Shown piece after piece: positions 10,581-21,666 of a stretch of 64,000 bases of DNA (position 1 is its first letter; the number at the start of each line of letters is the position of its first letter). The notes below the pieces were generated by a model, which worked only from the letters and a program-made list of their open reading frames with translations, was not told where the DNA came from and did no database searches. The position numbers and the translations under genes are program-made. This stretch comes from Paracamarosporium sp. OC-R06-R3 (Eukaryota; Ascomycota; Dothideomycetes; Pleosporales; Didymosphaeriaceae), in contig JACVRA010000364.1 of NCBI GenBank assembly GCA_019828545.1, positions 462,304 through 526,303 on the forward strand. Direction: 5' to 3'.

Positions 10581-12194
10581 ATGTTCCGCAATCTGACGCT
10601 CGCGCTTCCAGTTTTACAATTCCCACTCTCCGTCGCAGCTGCAGGTGTATCTTCGTTTCGCGAATCATGCCTAGCTTTCGACGCAATATCCCTTCTAGCC
10701 AACACTACACTTCGCCTTCATGAATATGTACCGGCTAACACTACCATCACGCTCGATGGTATTGACTCAACATGCAATCGGCCTAACCAGCTTTTCTCGG
10801 TAGAAGCATGCCGCATCGCCCTGACAATACCCACGACAAACCGATCCTCAGTCATCGTCGAGCTATTCCTTCCGAAAACCGATTCCTGGACCGGTAGATA
10901 CCTCGCAACTGGAAATGGCGGAATAGACGGCTGCATCAAATACGAGGACATCGCATATGGACTGTCTCACGGCTTCGCTACCACGGGTTCCAACAATGGC
11001 CACAACGGCACAGGTGGGAAAGACTTCTACAACAACGAAGATATCGTTATCGACTTCTCCTGGCGAGCACTGCATACCGCAGCAGAGGCTGGGAAAACTC
11101 TGATCAAAGCATTCTACAACAGAGACCTCAAAAAGAGCTACTACATGGGCTGCTCGGGCGGCGGCCGACAAGGTATCCAAGCCGCTTCTCTATTTCCAAG
11201 CGACTACGATGGTATCATTGCAGGTGCTCCAGGACTAAACTTCAACTACATGTCCGCCTGGCGCGCGAGCTTCTACACCATCACTGGTCCTGCTAACAGT
11301 TCCGACTTTATCAAGCCCGAAATCTGGCAAGGCCTCATCCACAACGAAATCCTATCCCAATGCGACGCCCTCGACGGTGTACAAGACGGCATCCTCACTT
11401 CTCCCGCCCACTGCCTCAAGACCTTTCGCCCAGAGGTCCTCCTCTGCGAGCCCACCAACACCAACACAACATCCCCATGTCTTACCGCCACCCAGGTAGA
11501 AACCGTGCGTAAGGTGTTCTCTCCACTCTCCAGTACTGACGGCAAAACGCTCTACCCGCCTCTCGCGCCAGGCGCAGAATCCCAAGCAACACAGCGTCTC
11601 CTTTCCGGCACCCCCTTCCCCTACTCTCTAGACTGGTTCCGCTACGCCGTGTACTCCTCACCCACCTGGGACCCGTCGACATTTTCTGTTGAGGATGCCT
11701 ACGCCGCACAGGCAAAGAACCCTGGAAACGCAGTTACATGGCCATCCTCCCTCTCCGGCTTCCGGGATGCGCAGGGGAAGCTGCTTATCTTTCATGGAGG
11801 CGCAGACCAGCAGATTACAGGGTTTATCACGGAAACGTGGTATGACTATCTATCGAGAGAAACCGGTGAGGGAAGTGAAGAGTTGGATGTGTGGATGCGG
11901 TTCTTCCGCGTGCCCGGAATGGGGCATTGTTCCGGGGGCGTGGGCGCGTGGCAGATTGGGCAGAGCGGCGCAGCGGCACAGGGACTGGGGTACGTGCCGA
12001 AATACAATGTTCTGGCTGCGATTGTGGAGTGGGTCGAGAATGGCGTCGCGCCAGATGCGCTTGTTGGGACACGCTTTGTTGATGATACCGTGGCGAAGGG
12101 CGTTAGTTTCAGGAGAACACATTGTAGGTTCCCGTTGAGAAGTACGTATGTAGGTGGGGATACGGATAAGCTCGAGAGTTGGGAGTGTAAGTGA
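10581..12194 (+). CDS. Secreted tannase/feruloyl esterase family hydrolase
   Basis: Extracellular carboxylesterase of the tannase/FaeB family (PF07519), which cleaves ester links of gallic, ferulic or related acids in plant material. Single exon, 537 aa. A signal peptide is evident (MFRNLTLALPVLQ, cleavage near residue 22). The family CS-D-HC motif is intact: Cys191-Ser192 in YYMGCSGGGRQG, Asp409 in FHGGADQQITG and His449-Cys450 in GMGHCSGG; in the family the two Cys form a disulfide that brings Ser and His together. A calcium-binding lid loop is seen in CDALDGVQDGIL. Several N-glycosylation sequons (NTT, NRS, NSS) fit secretion. The ATG at 10581 is preferred because upstream in-frame codons are not ATG. 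An ATAAAAG box lies about 50 bp upstream. Tannase and feruloyl esterase activities cannot be told apart from sequence. Confidence 0.93.
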   Translation: MFRNLTLALPVLQFPLSVAAAGVSSFRESCLAFDAISLLANTTLRLHEYVPANTTITLDGIDSTCNRPNQLFSVEACRIALTIPTTNRSSVIVELFLPKTDSWTGRYLATGNGGIDGCIKYEDIAYGLSHGFATTGSNNGHNGTGGKDFYNNEDIVIDFSWRALHTAAEAGKTLIKAFYNRDLKKSYYMGCSGGGRQGIQAASLFPSDYDGIIAGAPGLNFNYMSAWRASFYTITGPANSSDFIKPEIWQGLIHNEILSQCDALDGVQDGILTSPAHCLKTFRPEVLLCEPTNTNTTSPCLTATQVETVRKVFSPLSSTDGKTLYPPLAPGAESQATQRLLSGTPFPYSLDWFRYAVYSSPTWDPSTFSVEDAYAAQAKNPGNAVTWPSSLSGFRDAQGKLLIFHGGADQQITGFITETWYDYLSRETGEGSEELDVWMRFFRVPGMGHCSGGVGAWQIGQSGAAAQGLGYVPKYNVLAAIVEWVENGVAPDALVGTRFVDDTVAKGVSFRRTHCRFPLRSTYVGGDTDKLESWECK

Positions 12195-15100
12195 GGGTTA
12201 AGGAGAATAATGCCTTACAGTTTTGTTTCCCACGTTAGCTTGCTAAAAGGAAGGAGTGAGCAGATACTCAAGCTTGTCTCTAGTGTAATCTCTCGGTATA
12301 GCGTGAACGGACTGCTTTTGTTGAACTGCATGAAACCTTGTTTTGGGTTCTGTAAGATAATCTCTAGAGGCCAAAGCATATAAATTCTATCTACATACCC
12401 TACAATATATTTATATTGTATATGTATCACTATGAGGGGTTTTAATAGCTAGAAGGTTTGACAATAAAGGGGAGTGTTTTGCCCATGCACTCAGGAACCA
12501 TGAGGGCCATACCCTACAATGGAAGCAGATTATATCAAGGCAGATGATGCTTAAGATTTAGGTAATGTCTCAGGGGTTATCATTGAGTAGCTTTGAACAA
12601 TATTGCAAATATGATTGGGAAATGGAGCCACGTAAACATATAGACTCAACTTACCTAGCAATATCATCATCTGAGTCTCTACAACCCAGATGGCTGTTTA
12701 GTCGGGATTCAGCAGAGGATTACTTTACACATCGTCATGCATAAAACAACGCTGGCGGAAAAGATCGACCTCCTGGAGTCCATCGAGAGCAGAAAGGCAA
12801 ACCTCAGTCGATTACTGAGAAGTTTGCGGCAAGAGACGTACTGTTTCAACGAACAGCAGGTTCAAGTCTTTAGGCATAACCATTCCGACCAGCCCGTATG
12901 GTTTGCGCTGAGGGTCCGACTTGCAGTGCGCTCGGCATCCGAACGTGAATCGGTCTAGAAGCTCTAGTGGATAGATTTAGCAAGTTTCATGTCAATCTAT
13001 TCAGGAATGGCGATCTTCTCACTGTACTTTGCGAGATTCCGCCAATATGACGCGGTGGCCCACTCATTTTTGTCAATCAGAAAGACGTAATTTGTCCCGT
13101 ACCTATAGGTCTTCGCTTCTTAGCGGTCTGAGAGGGAAAATGCCGCAGCCGAGGATCGTAATGTCTTTGAATAACAAGCAGAAGACCGGTGCACTCAAAC
13201 AAGTAAGGCATTCCGACGGAAATTCGGACGCTTGGCCCACGATGAGAGACACGGCGCAGAAGCGTTTGAGCCTATCGGTCGAAACCGAGAGGGATACGGC
13301 TTGGTAGAGCATCGCGTTGCCGATATGACCGGTTATTCAGTGCTAGCTATGGTATATACATGGTGATAGCGACAATATTATAAGGTTAAGGAGTGTTGCC
13401 TGTGGCGATGAAAAATCTTTCAATTGATCTACCTACACTTCTACGCATTTCAATTGCGAGACAAACTTTCGAGAAACATGCTCGAAGGATATGTTTCAGG
13501 AAGGAGAACAAATGAACGCGTTATTTAAACAATCCACTACGATGTTCCGGTACGGCGATTGATGCGAGGAACTGAATTCAAAGCTTTCACAACGCTTCAA
13601 CTGAGAGCAAACTGTTAACAGCACAAATTCAAGAAAACCAGATAGCATTTTGAAGCGCTCAGGGTAGAGTTCGAATCCTGAGCAGGGAAATTGACAGTTT
13701 GTTCTTAGGTAGATGGGCATCACATTGGCCCGACACTCCCCCGCTCGATATTTCGGATGTAGTCGTCATGGTGTAGTTACAGAGCTCGTTAACGTGTTCT
13801 TGACCAGATACAAATTAAACTCAATACAGCAACAAAACCGCCTCAAGAAATAAGTAGTAGAGACCGATGATGAAATGCGAGAGCCGAGAGCGAGGTTGGC
13901 CGAAGTTGGCCGCCTAGATTCTACAACTCACCATCCGCAGGCCCACTTGCCATACAACTAGCAGTTCCCGAGACTGTTCGCCTTGCGGAAGTCTACCGCG
14001 CGCCCGGGACGTGGTGAGGCAAAGCGAATCTGGATTGTTCCGACTTCAGATCGTAGGGAGGCCAAGGCTTCGGTGGCAAGACAGAGGTACTAACGAAGGA
14101 AAGGTTCACCTCGATGATATAGCTGTAGTTTGCTGGTAATGGTGACTTCTTTTCTCCAGAGATGTAAGCAGCAAGGCAGATTTTTCGCGCTGCCTCTTCA
14201 TAATGAACCGTTTGAAGGGTGGGTGTTCTTCGAATGCTTACGAGCAGATAGGTTCAAAGCGCTTAGCTGCTGCGTAAAAATCTCCTAATCTGTACAAGGC
14301 ATCCACGCTTAGTGTTTCAAGTAGTAAGTGTGCTTTTAAAAGCGCCAGAAATTCTAGACGCTTCAAAACATGGAACAAAAGCAAACCCACTGGAAGCCGA
14401 AGCTCCAAGGGTCCAGGGCTATGACGCTTGGCGTTGTAAACTAAGTCCGAAATATAGCCAGACTGTCTGTACTTGACTGGCTTCCACATGGCCCTGTACA
14501 GCGTAGGTATGCCGAATTGCGAGGCCCTTAGTACATGATGAAATCGACGCCACACAGAAGCATAATGAATGGAGCCTCATCCATGAATCATGCCTGAGCA
14601 CAATTAAGTAATCTAAGTTTAACATGTCTGAGCAGCTCTCGGTACGTTCCGAATGCACTACCGGATAGTCAGCAAGCCTCAGATTCGCGCAACCATATTC
14701 TTCAGCAGTGCCTCCCTGCGACAACCCATGACCCAGAATTCGCACAACTTCTCAACTCTTGACGTTCTGCTCCACTACCCCTTTCCCCATTAAACCTTAC
14801 AAATTGTACTGTTCGTTCCCAATCAGTAGGCCCAGCAAATCCTCGGCCTCGCTCTACGGGCGTGGAGGACCGAGAGAGATCATCATGCACACGCGGGGTG
14901 GTTCCCGTCCACGCATTTGAGACCCACCCACCGTCTACGTATCGTGCGCAACGCGGAAGACATTGTTCGACTGGCACCGCCATAATTAACTTTTTCTTAG
15001 TGTGGCCGAACCTCGTGGTAAGGCTGCGCTAGGGGGCGTTAGTTCAGATCGTGAAGAGGGAACGAAGATCGTCTGCAGCGCCGGTATAAACTTAATTTTG

Positions 15101-16233
15101 ACAGCCCTGAGACCGGGGATGTTCTGGTGGCTTTTTCACAAGATGCCTGCGTGAGACGGTGCCTTTTAATTTTCGAAGCCTTGGGAAGAGCAGTTCCCGC
15201 TCATGCGATCTGTGTGTCTCCTGAGCCTTGGCTTCGAGTAAGTGGCGGCTTGATTCCATATCATAAACTTTCTGCGAGGGGGCGTCGAGTGATCAGGGTG
15301 TTCTCAAGTGTCGGACGGAACTCGGTCGACATAGCTGGTCACTCGTTGGGGGCGTCCACCGCTACTGCACGGCCTGCCCATCGGTCTGGTGAGAGTTCGA
15401 CACAACCCTTCTGGTTCTCAGGACCAAGTTTGCGGAGCCTATACGTTAGTGGAGTTGGGGACTACATTATAGGCCCGCACGGTCATCGAGGAAATAGCTC
15501 TCCACAATGGGCCAAGATGACGATAAGTGGTGTGCTAAGGTGATTCAAACCACGGACCGTCGCCGACTCTGAATCTTAACAACACCGCCTGTATTCGTGC
15601 TTTTCCGCCATTGCAGGTGATTCTTTAGAAGGTTTGTCGAAATAGCATCCGAAGAAGGCACCCTTTAGTACGTATGTTCTTGCATTGTGCTTGGATCCAG
15701 CGTCCACTATTCCAGTATCGTAAATGCAAAAATCTGATACCAAATTTCCGGAAAGCATGGTTTAGTTCATAATATATGCTTTGCATTTGTAGGAGGGATC
15801 CATGGTACGATAAGCGAGAACCGCTGTACGGAATACGGAAACTCCAAGTGGTGAATTTATGGGACGGAGGCAAAATTACGATTGGCCCCGCGCTCATGGT
15901 ACGGCGCGGGAGTTTCGTTGGAAAAACGAAGACATGATTGGGTAGCGCATGTGGAGATGACATATCTTAGTGTCGATCGATGAGTAGCAAGATAACCTGG
16001 TCAAAGGCTAACGACTCAGGGACTCAAGTGCGGCCTCGGCTGAGAGGGAACGGGCTAGTTGAACGGGAATATCATGAAATCCACATACTGTGTACATCTA
16101 TCCTACATGTTCTTACAACGCGCAGTGGCACCCACTGTGCTACCGTCTATTACTGATACAGATGCCATATACGATGTTTGAGCAATCTATCTCTACCGGG
16201 TGACGTGGTAAAGATGGAGTGAGCAGTTAATGA
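12195..16233. other. 4-kb gene-poor interval
   Basis: No intact gene is supported; parts are AT-rich (for example 12360-12430). Only short frames occur. One on the minus strand at 15625-15963 shows a weak resemblance to the N-terminal part of fungal cytochromes P450, and one at 12737-12958 has a helical KTTLAEKIDLLESIESRK start. Both are too weak to call genes. A 7-bp inverted repeat flanks a tRNA-like GTTCGAATCC at 13657-13683. Confidence 0.45.
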
Positions 16234-17042
16234 TCAAGCAGGCTTTGGTTTGCCGACGTTCCAACCCCATTTTCTAAGTGTCTTTGCGACTTTGGGAAGA
16301 ACGGCTGCGGTCAGCGGGATACGGAAGAAGATGAGAGATTTGTGGACGGCATAGGCTAGAGCGAGCTGGGTCCATAGTGCTGCGAATGTGTTAGTGGGAT
16401 GATGCAGAGCTTGTTCACATTGACAGGTCTCATACATGCTTCAGCACCTCCATTCCGTCCCACAGCCTGGACGCCGTCGTGTCCGAGTGCTTCTTCTCTC
16501 GCCACGGCCTCCCTGATTTCCTCCGCAACAGGTCCCTCCAGATCCCGAGAGCCCTTGAATGAGTTAGGAAACGGTATCTGGATCAGAGATTTGATGCCCT
16601 CAACCACGACGTGCTCATAGTGGCCTACTCGCTCGGTACCCAGCATGCGCACAGCTAGAAAGCAGAAGGGGAAGTCCAGGGCAGACAGGCCAAAATAGAC
16701 ACCCACTGCCAGCCATCCGTACTGCTTTGAGAGCCTCTTCAGCCGCTGCGAGAGCGATGGCGCGGGTTCAGGGCTGCCGAGATGGGGCGTTGGGTTTGGA
16801 GTGTGCGGCGGTTTGTCGCTCTTGAAGCGCAGAGACCTCAGGGACGGGGTCGCGGTCGGGCGCCCGTCGCGGCGGAGGCAGGGCGAGGTGCGCTGGAATG
16901 CTGCTCGCGGCGCTCGCGGGGGGAGGGAGGAGAGGGCGCGGGCGAAGGTGAATGTCTGGGGCCGGCCGGCAGCGGCGGGCCGCGACAGAGGGCCCCGAAA
17001 CAGGAGCTGCTCCGTCCAGACGCGGACCGCGGGGGCGTTCAT
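16234..17042 (-). CDS. Mitochondrial DUF1279 (FAM210-like) membrane protein
   Basis: Exons 17042-16436 and 16379-16234 with a 56-nt intron (GTATGA...TCGCAG) encode 250 aa. Residues 1-75 form a long Arg/Ser/Pro-rich, acid-free mitochondrial presequence (for example TFTFARALSSLPPRAPR). The DUF1279 domain starts near residue 100 with LSKQYGWLAVGVYFGLSALD, a membrane helix followed by FPFCFLAVRMLGTERVG, and is completed by exon 2: LWTQLALAYAVHKSLIFFRI and PLTAAVLPKVAKTLRKWGW. The split of the domain across the junction supports the intron. Homologues of the FAM210 type are mitochondrial inner-membrane proteins linked to mitochondrial translation and membrane organisation; the biochemical activity is unknown. 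ATG 17042 is chosen because it begins the typical targeting sequence. Confidence 0.9.
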
Positions 17043-19129
17043 CGGAGGCGGCAGAGGCTGTGGAATCGAGACTGGCGTGAGAGCGTCGCCTGCCTGGTGC
17101 TGGGCGAGCAACGAGGAATCATGATCATGACGCCGGAGCTGTCTATTTTTCCGGGCAGGGGTCCATCGGGCCGACGCCGCCGAGCCGCCGACGCATGCCC
17201 GCGGCAGCTGCACCTCTCCCCGCTCCGCTCAGGAACGCTTCGCAGTCCATCGACCACGGCGCTGCGTTATTCGCGGCCCTTTCTCGTCCGCTCTGCAGCC
17301 GCTTGCATGCTTCTACCGCGTTTCCAGAAGCACGAGGCGCCGCTTAGCGCGTTTCGCCGCCATGACACGCCAACGTGGTGCCTGTCCTCGCACCGTGGCC
17401 GGCGCCCGCGGATGGTGGCAGCTAACGCGGTTTTTCCGCCTCATTTCGCCCATGGATGAGCCTTCTCCCGCCAGCTTAGCGGAGGTGCGCGCCGAAATGA
17501 CGTTTGGAGCGCGCGACAAACGGACACACCACCAGGCCACCGTCGTGGACACCCGCGAGGTTTGTGGGCCTGCACGGGCGCGGTGGAAGGGCACGATACC
17601 CCTGCGACCATCAACGACTTGGTCTGGAGCTAAGAGATCCGCACAAGCCGCCCCATCTGTTTCACGTTGGCCAGGAGAGAGCAGAGCAGAGTGGAGGCGC
17701 TGACGGATTCGTACTCTTCATCTCGACTGAGAACGTGACTTGTCTCGCACGGCCGGTCACGCGAGTCGGCCTCGTCTGATGTTCTCGCTGATTTGAGAAT
17801 GCCGAAGGGCTGCTCGAAGCCGTCGTGGACCTCGCATGTTACAGAATGCTTGTCCTTGATGGGCGCCGTCGCAACGCCCGCATGAATGCCTTTCTTGCTG
17901 CTCGCCTCTTGCTCGCGTGGACAGTTCACCCACCTGATTGATGAAATGCTAAACTGCGGGGCAGCCTGCATGAACCCAACCTCGCATTCCACACCGTCTC
18001 GCCGTGAGAGCGTCGTCGTGCGACTGCACCGTGGACTCGTGCAACAATTGAGCGCTTGACGTAGCACTTGGCGAAGCCAAAACTTCCGCCGCCGTCCGCC
18101 CATTTCTCCAAGCCGTTGTCGGTCGATCTGCCATCGTCGACCAGGGTGAGGGCGCGAGTAATGGGTCCGGACAAGGGCACGACGCAGTGCCCAGGATGAG
18201 CAACGTTTTGACGTCGAGCGGCCTGCAGCCGTTCGCAAACGCTTCAATAGCCTAATTCGACTACGGCATGGTGGCACTGGCGCAGTGTCTCGCGACGACA
18301 CATCCCCGCCGCCGTGTCCTCTTCGTCTCTACTGCCGATCCTGGTTGGCATCCACCTTGCGCCGCATCGCCAGTCCAAAAGCTCTGAGCGTTCGTGGCAG
18401 GGCCGTCGGTTGTCAATTTCGCCGCATCCGCCATCCAACGCTCCCTGAACTTCTCCCTGCGCGGGTCGGCGACACGGCTGCGAAGGTTTATTAAAGTTTT
18501 GACCCTGTTTCGGCACCAGTCGCCATCCACGCCTACGAATCGAGAAGCTGACGGTTGCGAAGAACCTTGTTCTTAAAATTCAAAGGCACATAGTCTGCCC
18601 TAAAAGAGGCCCGCCTTAGCCCCCTATTGGCCTGCGCACTCGTCGTCTGCACTGGGCTGCTTCAGCGTTCCAGCACGGCGGAAAGGCGCGTCTTCACCAG
18701 GAACGGCGTCGTTGCACCCCCACCCGGCTCCACTGACTCTGGATTGCCTCCTTCCCCTGCAATTGCTCAGGCATTATCGCTTCCTTGCAGGACCGGGGCT
18801 GCTGGCACATGCGTTCATCGCGCGGGTAGGCTTGCAGCTGCAGCGTTGACAGCTCCCGAAACGGAGCACATCCGTCGCCAGTGGGTTACAGCTTCAAACT
18901 AAGCTCGTAGACCTGACTTGGGCTCTGTCCTCCACGTGCGCCTTTCTGGTACGTATATTTATATACTTTGAGCCTCTCCAGCGCCCAATTTTCGACCCCA
19001 TCTCCTGTGATTGCCCCCTCTTGCCACCTTGTGCCCAAGTGTTTACCCACTATCTACTCGCGCCTTCCCTTCTCGTACACACCCCGCTCGCACCTACTTT
19101 ATTCCAGCAATCGTCTATCATTGCCCACC
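17043..19129. other. GC-rich intergenic interval
   Basis: 2.1 kb between divergent genes, with no recognised product. A 223-codon minus-strand frame (17630-18301) has no domain, no family resemblance and overlaps other open frames, as expected of GC-rich DNA. Near 18957 a TATATTTATATA sequence lies about 170 bp before the ATG at 19130 and is followed by a pyrimidine-rich leader; this is a likely promoter. Confidence 0.45.
18955..18968 (+). promoter_or_regulatory. TATA-like element upstream of the small protein gene
   Basis: A GTATATTTATATA sequence about 165 bp upstream of the ATG at 19130, followed by a long C/T-rich stretch typical of fungal leaders. Inferred from position and composition. 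Confidence 0.5.
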
Positions 19130-19408
19130 ATGGGTGCAGAATATATAGCGGGCATGGGAAACTTAACCCTCGCACAGGCTGTTCACTTGGCACAAAACTC
19201 TCCAGCCGGTGTCGACCAACGTCTCGCTCAGCATCTCGAGAGGAAACTGGCTGAGGTCCACGCAAAGATAAAAGCGCAACCCAATTCATACATCCTCCCA
19301 CCAGACGAGTTTGCCCTCATCAATTACTATCGTTCGCGGTTCGGCGACTCGGAAATCATCAAGAGTGCGACGAAACGATTTTGGGACAACCATCGGGGAC
19401 GAGGCTGA
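19130..19408 (+). CDS. Small hypothetical protein, 92 aa
   Basis: Frame of 92 aa starting in a good context (CCCACCATGG). The N-terminus is Gly/Ala-rich (MGAEYIAGMGNLTLAQAVHL). The middle is an amphipathic helix, QRLAQHLERKLAEVHAKIKA. The C-terminal half carries SYILPPDEFALINYYRSRFG followed by a basic end (ATKRFWDNHRGRG). No signal peptide, membrane helix or named domain. A TATA-like box and pyrimidine-rich leader precede it, and its amino-acid composition is protein-like, so I consider it a real gene of unknown function. It is 263 bp upstream of PNGase A on the same strand; whether the two share a transcript cannot be told. Confidence 0.6.
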   Translation: MGAEYIAGMGNLTLAQAVHLAQNSPAGVDQRLAQHLERKLAEVHAKIKAQPNSYILPPDEFALINYYRSRFGDSEIIKSATKRFWDNHRGRG

Positions 19409-19671
19409 TCGCATCGCTCACTTTTCTCTCTTTGCATCCGTAATTTTAGCGAGGTTTGTCTACTTCATTCCATCCTTAAAACGTGCTGTCGGTACTCATG
19501 CATCCGCAGTCATCATATTGTCTTTCAATTCAAGTTCCGCGCGGCGTCGACGGAACGTTTATCTGGCTTTTGTTACAGAGATACCTCAGCGCGGCGTCAT
19601 CGGAGTGTGCACGTTCCAGCAAACCTACTCTGGGAGATCAAAGGAAGTTCGGAAAGGGTTGTATTCAAAAG

Positions 19672-21666
19672 ATGGGCATGACTCTAGCCTCGGCGTTGCA
19701 GGGTATGGGTGAACAGAAACGGTTGTATTGGGAAGGGAAACGAGCATGTCAACATCGAACGGCATTGCCTTTCATGTGTTTCTTCTTAATACTAATGACT
19801 CTTTCGCAACCAATCTCAGCCTCCCTGGCCTCGCCGCAATACCAATTGCATCATACCGGCTCTGCTTTGACTGGCCGGTCGCCGAATGAAACTACGCCCT
19901 TGTTAGAATGTCTGCAAGTGTCACCGCCCATCATGAGTCCAAACACGAGCTGCGAGAAAACGCTTATGGTCCACGAGTTTGCCTACTCTTACGGTATCCC
20001 GTTCGTGGGAACATATAATCCGCCCGAATGCGATTTCAACAGAGTCACGATCAACTTTACTGTTACTTCTGCAGGAAGACAATACGACCGCCTTGCGCTC
20101 ATGTTCTTCAACGACACCGAGATCTTCAGAACATCGACTGCCGAACCTACACAAAATGGAATCATTTGGACGTATGTCAAAGATATGAGCAACTACTTAT
20201 CGTTGTTCCAGCAGCCACAAAAGATAATCTTTGACCTTGGCAATCTAGTAGACGACACGTATACAGGGAAGTGGGAAACCACTTTGACAGCTACCTTCTT
20301 CACCGCGGAAGGCACAGGCGCAGCGAACGTTATCATCCCCATCTCTGCGCATCAATCTGCCTTGGACAAACCCAGTGGTTTCGTCGTGCCTGAATCAAGA
20401 GCTGTTGATACTCTTACCTTACCCCGGAATGTCAAAAAAGCTGTTGTCAGTCTCTCGGCCGTTGGTCAAGCAACCGAAGAGTTTTGGTGGGCCAACGTTC
20501 TTTCTTCCGACACTACAGCATTTGGCAATGAGACGACGCTTTACGGGTATTCTCCCTTCAGAGAATTGCAACTCTTCATCGATGGGACCCTAGTTGGGGT
20601 AGCGTGGCCTTTTCCGATTATCTTCACTGGTGGTGTTGTTCCAGGCTTCTGGCGGCCCGTGGTCGGCATTGATGCTTTCGATCTCCAAGAGGATGAGATC
20701 GATGTCACACCTTTTCTTCCAAGTCTTTGCGACGGAAAAGAGCACACTTTTGAGATAAAAGTGGCTGGAATTAATGACGATGGCAAAGGAAACGGAAACT
20801 TGACGGAAACGGTGGGCTCGAATTGGGTAGTGACAGGGAAAGTTTTCATATGGTTGGACCATACTGACAGTATTACGCGGGGTACTTTCCCTACAATTGA
20901 CGCCCCAGAAGTTGTTCTTAGCTTATCTTCGTCGATCACTGAAGGAACGGACGGGACGGTCGACACTCTAGAATACTCGGTCAGGGCCTCCAGGTCTGTC
21001 TCGATTAGTTCCACAATCATCACTTCCGAAGGCTCGCGGGATGTCACTTGGGTCCAAGATCTGAGCTTCGCGATCAGTGGCAAAGTTTCAAACGGCGGGA
21101 ATGATCAAGTCACGTCCCAGAACACAATAGGCGTCCACAAATCCCTCGGGGACGGCTATGGTAGGAGCTACAGTTATCCTCTCAGGGTATCGTCATCCTA
21201 CAACGTTTTGGAAGGTGGCAATTTCACCATAGATGCAACGATGACTCGCGCCAAAAATGTGGAAAAGTTGGGTCACCTCGCTTTCCCCACGGAAGCAGAC
21301 ACCTTCGATTACAATCAGATATCTGGCTTTACCTCTTCATTTGCAGGTTCACATATCAGTAATAGCCAGAATGGATCTGCTCACTATCTCGGCGCACCGG
21401 CTCTCAAGAAATCGTTTGGGTCAGGAAGTACTGAACAGATTTATTCGTTATCTGGCGTCTCTGTTTCTGGAGCTCCGGAAGCAAGCCTCTATCGCCGGCA
21501 CATCCTTGCCACGAATGATTCCGTTGTCTATGACTCTGAAAGCGTTGGAAGTAATAGCTACGTGACCCAAAACAACCCACCTACTCCACAACAAGTAGGC
21601 AGGCAGACGTACGCGAAGCTTGGGATCAAAGCCATGCTTGGACGAGGCCCACTCAGACAGAATTAA
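19672..21666 (+). CDS. Peptide-N4-(N-acetyl-beta-glucosaminyl)asparagine amidase A
   Basis: PNGase A family (PF12222) amidase that releases N-glycans from glycopeptides by cutting the asparagine-glycan bond; fungal members are secretory-pathway or extracellular glycoproteins. From ATG 19672 the product is 664 aa. A hydrophobic segment near residues 34-50 (ALPFMCFFLILMTLSQPIS) is a signal sequence or anchor. Family blocks follow: SCEKTLMVHEFAYSYGIPFV, TYNPPECDFNRVTINFTVTS, YDRLALMFFNDTEIFRTSTA, then WTYVKDMSNYLSLFQQPQKI and the downstream TLYGYSPFRELQLFIDGTLV with IFTGGVVPGFWRPVVGIDAF. Many N-x-S/T sequons are present. The exact start is uncertain: in-frame ATGs also lie at 19498, 19678 and 19705, and 19672 is chosen because it puts the hydrophobic segment near the N-terminus. 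No intron is needed. Confidence 0.92.
   Translation: MGMTLASALQGMGEQKRLYWEGKRACQHRTALPFMCFFLILMTLSQPISASLASPQYQLHHTGSALTGRSPNETTPLLECLQVSPPIMSPNTSCEKTLMVHEFAYSYGIPFVGTYNPPECDFNRVTINFTVTSAGRQYDRLALMFFNDTEIFRTSTAEPTQNGIIWTYVKDMSNYLSLFQQPQKIIFDLGNLVDDTYTGKWETTLTATFFTAEGTGAANVIIPISAHQSALDKPSGFVVPESRAVDTLTLPRNVKKAVVSLSAVGQATEEFWWANVLSSDTTAFGNETTLYGYSPFRELQLFIDGTLVGVAWPFPIIFTGGVVPGFWRPVVGIDAFDLQEDEIDVTPFLPSLCDGKEHTFEIKVAGINDDGKGNGNLTETVGSNWVVTGKVFIWLDHTDSITRGTFPTIDAPEVVLSLSSSITEGTDGTVDTLEYSVRASRSVSISSTIITSEGSRDVTWVQDLSFAISGKVSNGGNDQVTSQNTIGVHKSLGDGYGRSYSYPLRVSSSYNVLEGGNFTIDATMTRAKNVEKLGHLAFPTEADTFDYNQISGFTSSFAGSHISNSQNGSAHYLGAPALKKSFGSGSTEQIYSLSGVSVSGAPEASLYRRHILATNDSVVYDSESVGSNSYVTQNNPPTPQQVGRQTYAKLGIKAMLGRGPLRQN

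Noticed and set aside
13657..13683. tRNA-like GTTCGAATCC with a 7-bp inverted repeat
   Set aside because: A T-loop-like word is present, but no acceptor, D-arm or anticodon arm can be folded around it.
17630..18301. 223-codon minus-strand frame
   Set aside because: GC-rich DNA with several overlapping frames in both strands; no domain or homologue recognised.
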